Of a stretch of 8,794 nt of DNA, positions 1-5,973 are shown in pieces (within the stretch, counting starts at the first letter, position 1; every line of letters begins with the position of its first letter). The notes beneath the pieces were generated by a model. It did no database searches, was not told the origin of the DNA, and saw nothing but the letters and a program-made list of their open reading frames with translations. Made by a program: the position numbers and the translations under genes. This stretch comes from Lachnospiraceae bacterium UBA3785 (GTDB lineage: Bacteria > Bacillota > Clostridia > Lachnospirales > Lachnospiraceae). Where the stretch lies: the NCBI GenBank assembly GCA_002369495.1, contig DFFD01000172.1, positions 1-8,794 of the forward strand, given 5' to 3'.

Positions 1-144
1 CAGGTTTTCAATTCCGACAGCAGACAGGTACAGTTTCCAGAATTCCGCGATCAGAGCAAAATTATCTTCTGGCTTCCCGTAGTCCTGCTCCCTCTGACCG
101 CAGACGTTCTTTTCCGCCTCGTGCAGAATTTCAGCTCTCTCCAC
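1..144 (-). CDS. DUF6378-like phage protein, 5' part only
   Basis: Only the first 48 codons are inside the window; the gene continues beyond the left edge. The visible sequence (VERAEILHEAEKNVCGQREQ, then DYGKPEDNFALIAEFWKLYL) matches the start of the DUF6378 type of phage protein, whose hallmark is R.EIL.EA..V.G.R...YG.PEDNF. Its function is unknown. The start appears to be a GTG at 144, with the AGGGGGTG site about six bases upstream. An in-frame GTG at 153 would make a GTGA overlap with the previous stop but leaves the ribosome site too close. No ATG start is available. Confidence 0.82.
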   Translation of the reverse strand, partial: MERAEILHEAEKNVCGQREQDYGKPEDNFALIAEFWKLYLSAVGIENL

Positions 145-149
145 CGTAT

Positions 150-830
150 TCACCCCCTTTCATGGGCTCTGATTTCGTACACGGCATCCCGATACCGTAT
201 GAAGTCCATGTCCCGTATACGCTTGAACACTGAGAGAATCAGCCATTTCTGATCCTCATCGCTCATTTCCCGGAATACTGCTTTCTGTTTGGTTCGCAGC
301 CCGGTGTATTTCTCGCCGTGGTAAAACACCAGTATTCCGATCTCCCCCGGCACAAGCGGATAGATCTCCTTGAAGATTTCTTCCGGCACGACGTAGTAGT
401 TCATGTTCCCGATGAAGTTGTGCCCGTGCTCGCTTTTGAAGTCACTTTTCGTCACTTTAATCTCAAAGCAGGTCAGAAGGATTTTCTGCGTCCCTACCTC
501 GCTTGTGCCGTTCCATCGGCAGGTCGTCTGCTCGCAGAAGTCGGGTAAAGGCTTTGAGGGATGAAAGCCCAGTTCACAGGATATGCCCTGCCTGATTCCT
601 TCCCTCCGCCACTGTGCGGGACGGCAGATGTGCCGGCGTTCGTAATCGCCGAAATACTCCGATACCCTCACGGCGTCCACGATGCCGCTCCTGGTCGTCC
701 CACACTCCGCCACCACTTCGAGGGCGGTGTGCTCGCGCCGTGAAGTGTTGATTTTTATATCTCCGATCTTCGCCGGATGCCAGTCGAGGATGGCTTGCTC
801 AATCTGCTTTGTAAGGTCCGTCTTTGGCAT
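150..830 (-). CDS. PD-(D/E)XK-nuclease-like (MmcB-like) protein with Cys-rich insert
   Basis: This 226-residue protein shows the layout of a PD-(D/E)XK nuclease fold: an early Glu helix (E38), Asp52 in GIVDAV, and the E-x-K pair E123/K125 in CFEIKVTKSDF. The run SDF...NYYVVPEEI, then GILVFY, resembles the MmcB/EndA-like group, where EVK.S..DF is followed by a Tyr/Val-rich strand ending VP. Unlike compact MmcB proteins, about 65 residues separate the Asp and the ExK. They hold four cysteines (C69, C85, C99, C104) that could bind zinc. The HGHNFIGNMNYY block is a form I associate with clostridial phage homologues. The ATG at 830 is chosen for its AAGGAGG site seven bases upstream; an in-frame ATG at 854 lies deeper inside the preceding gene. 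A DNA-cleaving or repair role is inferred, with no substrate known. Confidence 0.8.
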   Translation of the reverse strand: MPKTDLTKQIEQAILDWHPAKIGDIKINTSRREHTALEVVAECGTTRSGIVDAVRVSEYFGDYERRHICRPAQWRREGIRQGISCELGFHPSKPLPDFCEQTTCRWNGTSEVGTQKILLTCFEIKVTKSDFKSEHGHNFIGNMNYYVVPEEIFKEIYPLVPGEIGILVFYHGEKYTGLRTKQKAVFREMSDEDQKWLILSVFKRIRDMDFIRYRDAVYEIRAHERG

Positions 831-1482
831 CGTCTTCCTCCTTCGGCGGCTCACACCACTTTGTTACATTCTCGATACGATCACCGTGGTCATCGTACCA
901 GCGATGTAAGATCGTCTCTCCGGCATACTCATCAACATAACTGTCTTTGATGAGATATCCTAAATGCATGGTTTTATCGGAGGTCTTGAAAAGAACCTTT
1001 GATGACGAGATCGGGCCGTGAGGAACAAACCGTCTCGTCTCCGGCAACCATTCCGTCACGGGGATCCATCGTGGAATGACCTTCTCTTGCCTCCTGCGCC
1101 ATTCTTCCCGATCGCGTAGATACTCCCGGAAATCCGAGAGGTCTGCATTGTAATGGTTGACGATCTCGCCGACCATCGCGTCTTCCATTTTCTTGGATGC
1201 TTCATGAAGCGCATCACGAACGGTATCTGTGACTGTCAGCACATCGCCGTCCCATTTCAGATGGCGGCGCAAGGTGCACTCTGAAGACGCCGGCTTTTGT
1301 GATTCCATTCTTAACCACCTTTCTCCTGCTTCTCTGTTTTCGTAATAGATTCTGGCTCCGATCATGTCCCGCTGTAATTCAGCGTCGATCTCCTGTGATG
1401 TCGATTTCATCAACTGCTCTGCAGCCTCAGAAACCTTCTGTTTGAGAGTTTCTTCAAGCAGACGTTCATATGCGTTCGGCAT
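799..1482 (-). CDS. DUF551-type protein with helical N-terminal region
   Basis: This 227-residue protein has a C-terminal part of DUF551 type, an uncharacterised phage domain that starts WIPV.E.LP and ends with a V..W..PP block. Here the start is WIPVTEWLPE (139-148) and the end VTKWCEPP (206-213), with VLFKTSDKTMHLGYLI and HRWYDDH between. The N-terminal 135 residues are mostly helical and charged, and are not usually part of DUF551. The ATG at 1482 follows AAGGAGG by about six bases and overlaps the preceding gene by 17 bases. A second ATG at 1308 (residue 59) has its own AAGGTGG site, so a shorter product is possible. Its end overlaps the nuclease-like gene by 32 bases. Confidence 0.85.
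   Translation of the reverse strand: MPNAYERLLEETLKQKVSEAAEQLMKSTSQEIDAELQRDMIGARIYYENREAGERWLRMESQKPASSECTLRRHLKWDGDVLTVTDTVRDALHEASKKMEDAMVGEIVNHYNADLSDFREYLRDREEWRRRQEKVIPRWIPVTEWLPETRRFVPHGPISSSKVLFKTSDKTMHLGYLIKDSYVDEYAGETILHRWYDDHGDRIENVTKWCEPPKEEDDAKDGPYKAD
1306..1326 (-). promoter_or_regulatory. Possible internal ribosome binding site and start within the DUF551-type gene
   Basis: The transcript reads AAGGTGG, then TTAAGA, then ATG at 1308, in frame with the main ORF at residue 59. Spacing is typical for initiation. Purine-rich coding sequence could produce this by chance. Confidence 0.4.
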
Positions 1483-1783
1483 CGCTGGCCTCCTTCGGCT
1501 TTACGACCTCATGCCGGAAAATCTCGCTCTCCGTTTCGAAGATATCGCTGTAGATCTCTGCATCTTCATCGTTGCAGATCGTCAGTTTGTGGCTCTTGTC
1601 TCCGGTTTGCTCAACCTCGATCCACCAGATACCGAGGCCCGGTTTGGAATAACCGACGAGAATAACCGTACCATCGGAGAACCAGATCCGCACGTTGCTG
1701 TCAAAACAGTCGATCTCATTTTCCTTGTACTTGCTCCCTTCGATCTCCACAAGATCGTCGGAGCAGCCGTATATCTTAATCAT
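1466..1783 (-). CDS. Beta-rich phage hypothetical protein, 105 residues
   Basis: This protein begins MIKIYGCSDDLVEIEG and contains strands around VRIWFSDGTVILVGYS and GIWWIEVEQTG, then YSDIFETESEIF. The arrangement recurs, to my memory, in unnamed small genes of Firmicutes phages and integrative elements. It looks like a compact beta-sheet domain with an acidic, charged tail. No catalytic residue pattern is clear. The start overlaps the preceding gene by eight bases and the end overlaps the next gene by 17, so translation is probably coupled. Confidence 0.8.
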   Translation of the reverse strand: MIKIYGCSDDLVEIEGSKYKENEIDCFDSNVRIWFSDGTVILVGYSKPGLGIWWIEVEQTGDKSHKLTICNDEDAEIYSDIFETESEIFRHEVVKPKEASDAERI

Positions 1784-2195
1784 TCCACTTTACCGCCTTT
1801 CTCTGTTCCTCGGTTGGACGGGAAGTCCAACACCGCCATGTCTTACCGTATTCGTCGCCCTCCAGCTTAACTATATCTCGATAACCGTTTGCCAAAATGT
1901 AAAACTCGCCGGTATCTGGATGCTTTGAATATACAAAAGCTCGGAGACAATGGAGATTCCATGTTATATTTTGTATCTCTTCAATCCACAACCACTGGTA
2001 TGTTTCCTCGGTGAGACGCGCCACCTCTTCGGCATCCATCACCCTCGCCTCCTGCTCTCGGAGAAGGGCGATCGCGTCTTTCCGAACTTTATCTGGGTCG
2101 CAATGCCCGTAGTTATAATACGGGCATTTACAGCAGAGGGCTTGCGGATCGATGCAGTATTCCAGCCCCCGTATCACCTTTTCCCGGTCAGCCAT
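1776..2195 (-). CDS. Cys-rich phage hypothetical protein, 139 residues
   Basis: The start MADREKVIRGLEYC, followed by a short Cys cluster (C14, C21, C22, C24, C32) and KDAIALLREQE, is a pattern I know from many small Firmicutes phage proteins of unknown function. The cysteines could hold a zinc or a metal cluster. The C-terminal block YGKTWRCWTSRPTEEQRKAV is another recurrent phage motif. The ATG at 2195 is chosen because a GGGGGG-containing site lies about seven bases upstream and it gives the conserved N terminus; the frame stays open to 2237. The gene overlaps both neighbours by eight bases. From here leftward the DNA is clearly AT-richer than in the right half of the window. Confidence 0.8.
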   Translation of the reverse strand: MADREKVIRGLEYCIDPQALCCKCPYYNYGHCDPDKVRKDAIALLREQEARVMDAEEVARLTEETYQWLWIEEIQNITWNLHCLRAFVYSKHPDTGEFYILANGYRDIVKLEGDEYGKTWRCWTSRPTEEQRKAVKWND

Positions 2196-2397
2196 GAATA
2201 TCCCCCCAATCCTCATGGTGTTCAAGGATCCGCTCATGCGCGGTTTTGATATGCCGGTTGATGTAATCTGCAGCCTCCCCTTTGGTCTTCCCGGTGAAGG
2301 GCGGGAGGGGGATCTCGGAGAACTCCTGCATTTCGGCGATGTATGCCTTCTGTTTGTCAGTGGCGGGATCAGACCGCCAGTCGTGGTATTCGCTCAT
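2188..2397 (-). CDS. Small helical hypothetical protein, 69 residues
   Basis: The ATG at 2397 overlaps the preceding stop as ATGA and gives a 69-residue protein; the frame is open further upstream only as a shadow of the preceding gene. Residues ~12-50 have the pattern ATDKQKAYI...GKTKGEAADYI. It resembles small helix-loop-helix modules in phage and actinobacterial proteins, such as DUF3072-like sequences, in which a T.KQ..YI helix is followed by a TK.EA..lI helix. Function is unknown. The end overlaps the next gene by eight bases. Confidence 0.72.
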   Translation of the reverse strand: MSEYHDWRSDPATDKQKAYIAEMQEFSEIPLPPFTGKTKGEAADYINRHIKTAHERILEHHEDWGDIHG

Positions 2398-2951
2398 TCC
2401 ACCCACATCCTTTCCGCGGTCTGGCCGCTCTTCATGATCGCCGCGCGGTCGTCCAACTCTTCCACGATGGAGACGAGGCAGTCGTGCGCCGCTTTGATGT
2501 CCCAGAACAGGGCGATGCACTGCATCACCTTCGACGTGTGCCGGATCAGATCGGCCTTGGTGAGGCGGGAGAGACGCTTCCGCGCCTCTTCTACTGCAAG
2601 ATCTTCTTCGTACCCGTTCACCATGGCGTAGTAGTCATACTCCCCACCGTCGTAGCCCAGCACCTGATAGATCGGGCCGAGGACGGACACGGTGATGTCA
2701 TCCCAGATGGAGTTGTCCTCGTCGTAGCCCATGACGTCGTTCGCTGCGCTGATTGCCTCCAGCAGATCCCATGCGCCGGCCGACAGCTCGTCGAACTGGT
2801 CCTTGTACTCGTTGTAATACCCCTCCTCACCGTAATCGTAACCGTAAGGGTCGCCGTTCTCGCTGATCTCCTCCAGGTATTCCCGGATGTCGGAGAAGCG
2901 GAGGCCTTTCAGACAGCTCTTTTTCCAGAGGGGCGTTTTACTCTCCTTCAT
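2394..2951 (-). CDS. Strongly acidic, Tyr-rich hypothetical protein, 185 residues
   Basis: I cannot assign a function. I chose the ATG at 2951 because AAGGGAG lies about eight bases upstream; an in-frame ATG at 2978 adds nine residues but its SD-like GGGAG is too close. The N-terminal 20 residues are basic. Residues 21-122 contain about 29 Asp/Glu against two Lys/Arg, with a Tyr/Gly-rich run (GYDYGEEGYYNEY at 37-49) and the repeated theme VMGYDED / VLGYDGGEYDYY. The C-terminal part is helical and more balanced (ARKRLSRLTKADLIRHTSK, then DIKAAHDCLVSIVEELDDRA). Proteins of this look recur, to my memory, as unnamed genes on clostridial mobile elements. The charge pattern would fit a DNA mimic or a partner of a basic protein, but that is speculation. 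Confidence 0.78.
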   Translation of the reverse strand: MKESKTPLWKKSCLKGLRFSDIREYLEEISENGDPYGYDYGEEGYYNEYKDQFDELSAGAWDLLEAISAANDVMGYDEDNSIWDDITVSVLGPIYQVLGYDGGEYDYYAMVNGYEEDLAVEEARKRLSRLTKADLIRHTSKVMQCIALFWDIKAAHDCLVSIVEELDDRAAIMKSGQTAERMWVE

Positions 2952-3276
2952 GGTCGGCTCCCTTCGTTCTGCGCTCATACTCCCATTGATCCGCCCAGCA
3001 TCGCACTTCCGGCCTCGCCCATGAGTTATATCCGGTCTCTTCCGCGCGGATCACAACGTGCAGACCATAGAGGGGGAGGTCTTTCAGCTTTTCCCAGCGC
3101 TCCGAATACCGCTTGTCGGCTTTGCGGTGGGAGTGTTCGTGCTTCGTCGCGTTGTATTGTAAGGTGTGCAGATTCGTTATGAGGACGCGCCCGTCCTTTG
3201 AGCTGAGGACCGCGATTGTCTGGTTCCCGGCCCACAGTTTGAGCAGTTCTTCCGCCGTAATGGTTTTCTCGCTCAT
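2938..3276 (-). CDS. Hypothetical protein, 112 residues
   Basis: I do not recognise this protein. It starts with a short helix (TAEELLKLWA), followed by probable beta strands (TIAVLSS and RVLITNL). A His/Lys-rich stretch (KHEHSHRKADKR at 45-56) and a strand around LYGLHVVIRA come next. The C-terminal third has four Trp and a basic/acidic helix. The start at 3276 lies six bases after the stop of the DUF5131 gene and has AAGGGG close upstream, with GGAGG slightly further away. Its end overlaps the next gene by 14 bases. No catalytic motif is evident. Confidence 0.72.
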   Translation of the reverse strand: MSEKTITAEELLKLWAGNQTIAVLSSKDGRVLITNLHTLQYNATKHEHSHRKADKRYSERWEKLKDLPLYGLHVVIRAEETGYNSWARPEVRCWADQWEYERRTKGADHEGE

Positions 3277-3282
3277 AACCCC

Positions 3283-4074
3283 TTACGCCTCCTCTCCGGT
3301 TTCCCACGGCCACTCCTGCCGGAAGTCCTCGCCCATGATCTTCGCCACGGACTGCTTCATGAACACGGGAACGTCGTAATGGGCGCACTTCGCGGCAATG
3401 GCGTCGATCCACCCCTTTTCCGGCACGACCTTCTCCGGCCGGGTCCCCGATTCCGCGCCGATAATCACCCAGTCCATGCAGCCGATCTGCTCCAGGGAGG
3501 TTTCGTCCATCTCTTCAAGCAGAGGCTCCACGGACACGAACCAGTTGAGGCCCTTTTTCCATGAACCGGAGAGGGCTTCGATCCGGCTGGATCCGCGGCG
3601 GAGATCCGCGTTTGACGTGACGGTGGTACCGAGCCATGCGTCTATGCCGTCGAACCACCCCCCGGGGATTTTTTCGTACCGGGCCGGATTTTTCGTCAGG
3701 AACAGATACCGGTGCCAGGGAGCTTTCCGCGCCGCCTGAAGAACCTGACGGATGATTTCGTCCGGCACCCAGTCGCCGAACAGATCGGCCATGGAGCAGA
3801 CGAATATGGTGCCGGGCTTCTTTTTCTGCGCCGGCTCGTCCAGCCGGAACGGGAGAAACGTCGGATCAAAGCCGTATGGATAGGGATTGCCGTGGATCTT
3901 CGCGCCGACGCAGTTGATGTACTGTCCCTCCGGGAAGTGAACGGTGAGGCGGTTTTTCACGGGCTTTCCGAACCGCTGCGTGACCGTCCGCGCGTAGCAG
4001 TATTCGCATCCGTGGAGGCACCCCGTGACGGGGTTCCATGTGTAGTCGCACCAGTCGATCTTCGTCTTGTTCAT
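3283..4074 (-). CDS. DUF5131 (phage Gp37/Gp68) family radical-SAM-like protein
   Basis: This 263-residue protein belongs to the phage Gp37/Gp68 family, now called DUF5131. The N terminus has the family signature, TKIDWCDYTWNPVTGC, leading into C19-x3-C23-x2-C26, the radical SAM [4Fe-4S] cluster motif. Later family blocks are visible: FVCSMADLFGDWVP, YLFLTKNP, WLGTTV, FVSVEPLL and WVIIGAESG. The length is usual for the family. The expected chemistry is SAM cleavage at an iron-sulfur cluster, but I know of no established substrate. The chosen ATG at 4074 overlaps the regulator's stop as ATGA, has GGGAGG upstream and gives the conserved N terminus; an upstream extension to 4182 would run through the regulator in a different frame. 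In bacteria the family is often beside a three-Cys-motif partner gene (tcmP), and none is seen here. Confidence 0.92.
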   Translation of the reverse strand: MNKTKIDWCDYTWNPVTGCLHGCEYCYARTVTQRFGKPVKNRLTVHFPEGQYINCVGAKIHGNPYPYGFDPTFLPFRLDEPAQKKKPGTIFVCSMADLFGDWVPDEIIRQVLQAARKAPWHRYLFLTKNPARYEKIPGGWFDGIDAWLGTTVTSNADLRRGSSRIEALSGSWKKGLNWFVSVEPLLEEMDETSLEQIGCMDWVIIGAESGTRPEKVVPEKGWIDAIAAKCAHYDVPVFMKQSVAKIMGEDFRQEWPWETGEEA

Positions 4075-5120
4075 GCCCTGCCTCCCTTCACCGTGATCGG
4101 ATCCGTTTCGCCGAGGTGGAGAAGCTCGCGCACCTTGCCGAGCACCTCCGCATAGCTTTTCCTGCCCATATTCCGGATGCACCAGAGCCGGCCTTCGCTG
4201 TCGGCTTCGATGATCTGCCCCAGCGTCTTGATTCCCGCCCGGCTGAGTACGTTGTACGCACGGACGGAGAGCTCCATTTCCTCAACCGGGAAATTCAGCG
4301 AAGGGGCTTCGGCGTCGGGGAGCTTCCGGCGTTCCTCGTCCCACGCCGCAAGGCCTTCCAGCTTTCCGCGGAGAAGCCCGATCTGCGCCCTGTATTCGTC
4401 GAGGCCCGCCATTTCCGCGTTCAGCCCGGCGCGGGTCAGCTCGATTTCGCACCTTCTGGCGGCAAGCTCACGCTCGGCTTCATCCAGTTCGGGATGATAG
4501 CCGTTCAAGAACAGATTCTTCCGGGCGGGGTGCCGGAGCTTTCGCTCTGCCTTCGCGCAGATCTGCCGCGCCCGTTCCGTTGTAACATCCCAGCGCTTTG
4601 CGATCTTCTCGTAGCTCATACCGTCCCGGAAATATGCATAGACGCTTTCCCGTTCCCGATCCGTCAGGGAGGAAACGGCGCGTTCCATGCCCGCGGTCTG
4701 ATCCTCCCGCAAAAGGCTCTGCGCCGTTTCGCCGACCACATCCTCATACAGGTTGTACGGCCAGGGCGACTCAAAGCCAGACGACAGGACGACCTTTTTC
4801 CGAGCCAGCATATACGCCTCGTATTCCATCCTCCGCACCTCCATGAAGCGCCGGGGGTAGTCCTCAAGAACGGCCCGTGAGGTTTCCTCGTCCATCCTCC
4901 CGCAGAGGTAATCCAGCGGGACGGCAAAGTAATCCGCCAGGATGATCGGCACCGTCGCTCCGGGTTCGGCCTTCCCGGTGCGGAGGTTTTCGATGGTGGA
5001 GTAGCTCAGGCCGGAAGCCCGCGCCAGCTCGCCGATCGTGATCCCCGACGCGTCCATCAGGACGTTCAGCCTCTCCGCGAGGGATCCGATGAGGGCCTGT
5101 CTCATTTCTTTGCTGTTCAT
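4071..5120 (-). CDS. Three-part regulator: Cro/CI HTH + sigma-70 region 4 + RNA polymerase alpha-CTD
   Basis: This 349-residue protein joins three transcription modules. Residues ~14-75 form a Cro/CI-type helix-turn-helix (ITIGELARASGLSYSTIENL). Residues ~150-200 match sigma-70 region 4: LTDRERESV, then VTTERARQICAKAERKLRHP, very close to the primary-sigma sequence [20 protein letters not shown]. By eye alignment to E. coli RpoD, E585, R588 and Q589 are kept (E182, R185, Q186), while R584 is Thr181. Residues ~209-265 look like a coiled coil. Residues ~279-335 match the alpha-subunit C-terminal domain (LSVRAYNVLSRAGIKTLG, then NMGRKSYAEV). E. coli alpha R265, N268, G296, K298, S299 and E302 correspond to R287, N290, G319, K321, S322 and E325. 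I infer a regulator that binds specific operators while touching core polymerase and promoter DNA. It has its own strong ribosome binding site, and its stop overlaps the next start as ATGA. Confidence 0.92.
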   Translation of the reverse strand: MNSKEMRQALIGSLAERLNVLMDASGITIGELARASGLSYSTIENLRTGKAEPGATVPIILADYFAVPLDYLCGRMDEETSRAVLEDYPRRFMEVRRMEYEAYMLARKKVVLSSGFESPWPYNLYEDVVGETAQSLLREDQTAGMERAVSSLTDRERESVYAYFRDGMSYEKIAKRWDVTTERARQICAKAERKLRHPARKNLFLNGYHPELDEAERELAARRCEIELTRAGLNAEMAGLDEYRAQIGLLRGKLEGLAAWDEERRKLPDAEAPSLNFPVEEMELSVRAYNVLSRAGIKTLGQIIEADSEGRLWCIRNMGRKSYAEVLGKVRELLHLGETDPITVKGGRA

Positions 5121-5132
5121 GGTGATCTCCTT
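5121..5132 (-). promoter_or_regulatory. Shared 12-base ribosome-binding leader, copy 3
   Basis: AAGGAGATCACC on the minus strand directly before the ATG of the HTH/sigma-4/alpha-CTD regulator, identical to the leader of the gene at 8320-8769. It fills almost all of the 13-base gap after the preceding stop. Confidence 0.75.
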
Positions 5133-5133
5133 C

Positions 5134-5973
5134 TCATATTCTGCTTTTCATGACTTCCCGGAGCACGGCTTCGTACCGGCTCAGTTCCCCGGAAGGGGGC
5201 GGGGGGGCTTTTTTCGGAGCCTCCCCCGCGCCGTCCAGCGTGACGACGGTCCCCCGACCGCGCTGATCCCGCTCCTCCAGAGCCATGACCTGAAATCCGT
5301 AGATCCTCTCGATCCGGAGCAGCTGCGTCCTGTGTTCCGCCGCCAGCCTCCGGTCAACCGCGTCGGACCCGTTGAACCACTCCGTGAGCCATTTCGCTAT
5401 AAAGTCGGCCAGAGGATAGAGAAGCTTCTCCTGCAGGGACGGAACGGTGAAGCGCGGTTTCCCTCCGGGATAGGTCATGTCACGGAGAGCGAGGGCAGAC
5501 GAACCGATCCACGTCCTCACCGCGTCCCGCCCGTTGTAGGCGTACCACGCGATCCGCGCCTCCCTCTGGATCCGGGCCGTTTCTCCGAGGGGAGGACTCT
5601 GCGGGGCGTACCCGACAGCCCGGTCGAAGATCCCGTCAGCGTCGAATCCCGCGTCCTTCAGCCTCCGCGTCAGCTCCCAGATCGTTCCGTTGATGGTGTC
5701 CTCAAACGCTTCCGCTGGCGTAGCTTCCCGGCGCCCCCTGCGGCTGTTGACGTAAACGTGGTCGGCCACGTTCCGGTTGAGGTAGTACTCCAGCGTTTCC
5801 GCCTGCGCGTCGTAGAAGGACGAAAGACGGTCCTCGCGCCGGAACCACGGGTAGGCCCCGAGAAGAAGCTCCGCGGCCTCGGCTTCGATAGCCTCCAGCG
5901 ATTGAACGCCGTACACCCGCATGACCTTCGCGATGCCCATGTCCTGCTTGATCGTTTTTGCCTGACACTTCAT
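5134..5973 (-). CDS. Hypothetical protein, 279 residues, translationally coupled to methyltransferase-like gene
   Basis: I do not recognise this protein. The start is the ATG at 5973, which overlaps the preceding stop as ATGA and has GGGGAGGTG about five bases upstream. The reading frame stays open further upstream only as an Arg-rich shadow of the preceding gene. The N-terminal ~120 residues look helical, with many Glu, Ala and Arg (EAIEAEAAELLL around 27-38). A Trp- and Tyr-rich middle follows (IAWYAYNGRD at 141-150), then helices at about 180-235. A basic and proline-rich linker (PKKAPPPP at 253-260) precedes a short C-terminal helix. No catalytic motif or membrane segment is evident. Its coupling to the ParB-like and methyltransferase-like genes suggests that the three act together; this is inference. 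Confidence 0.8.
   Translation of the reverse strand: MKCQAKTIKQDMGIAKVMRVYGVQSLEAIEAEAAELLLGAYPWFRREDRLSSFYDAQAETLEYYLNRNVADHVYVNSRRGRREATPAEAFEDTINGTIWELTRRLKDAGFDADGIFDRAVGYAPQSPPLGETARIQREARIAWYAYNGRDAVRTWIGSSALALRDMTYPGGKPRFTVPSLQEKLLYPLADFIAKWLTEWFNGSDAVDRRLAAEHRTQLLRIERIYGFQVMALEERDQRGRGTVVTLDGAGEAPKKAPPPPSGELSRYEAVLREVMKSRI
5201..5227 (-). other. GC-rich hairpin inside the 279-residue gene
   Basis: In the minus-strand transcript, the arm GGGGGAGGCU (5227-5218) can pair with AGCCCCCCC (5209-5201). This gives nine base pairs with one bulged A and an eight-base loop containing a run of A. It encodes part of the proline-rich linker. No U tract follows, so it is not a standard intrinsic terminator. 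It may only reflect GGN/CCN codon bias. Confidence 0.4.

Noticed and set aside
4075..4182. N-terminal extension of the DUF5131 protein to 4182
   Set aside because: The added residues come from another frame of the regulator gene and do not look like the family. The start at 4074 gives the expected N terminus.
5201..5217. A6 run followed by C7 as a programmed frameshift site
   Set aside because: The codon phase is AAA AAA GCC, not the X XXY YYZ phase of a -1 slippery site. The zero frame continues normally to a coupled stop, and six A are short for polymerase slippage.
5201..5227. Intrinsic terminator at the GC-rich hairpin
   Set aside because: No U tract follows the stem on either strand, and coding continues across it with the next gene 13 bases after the stop.
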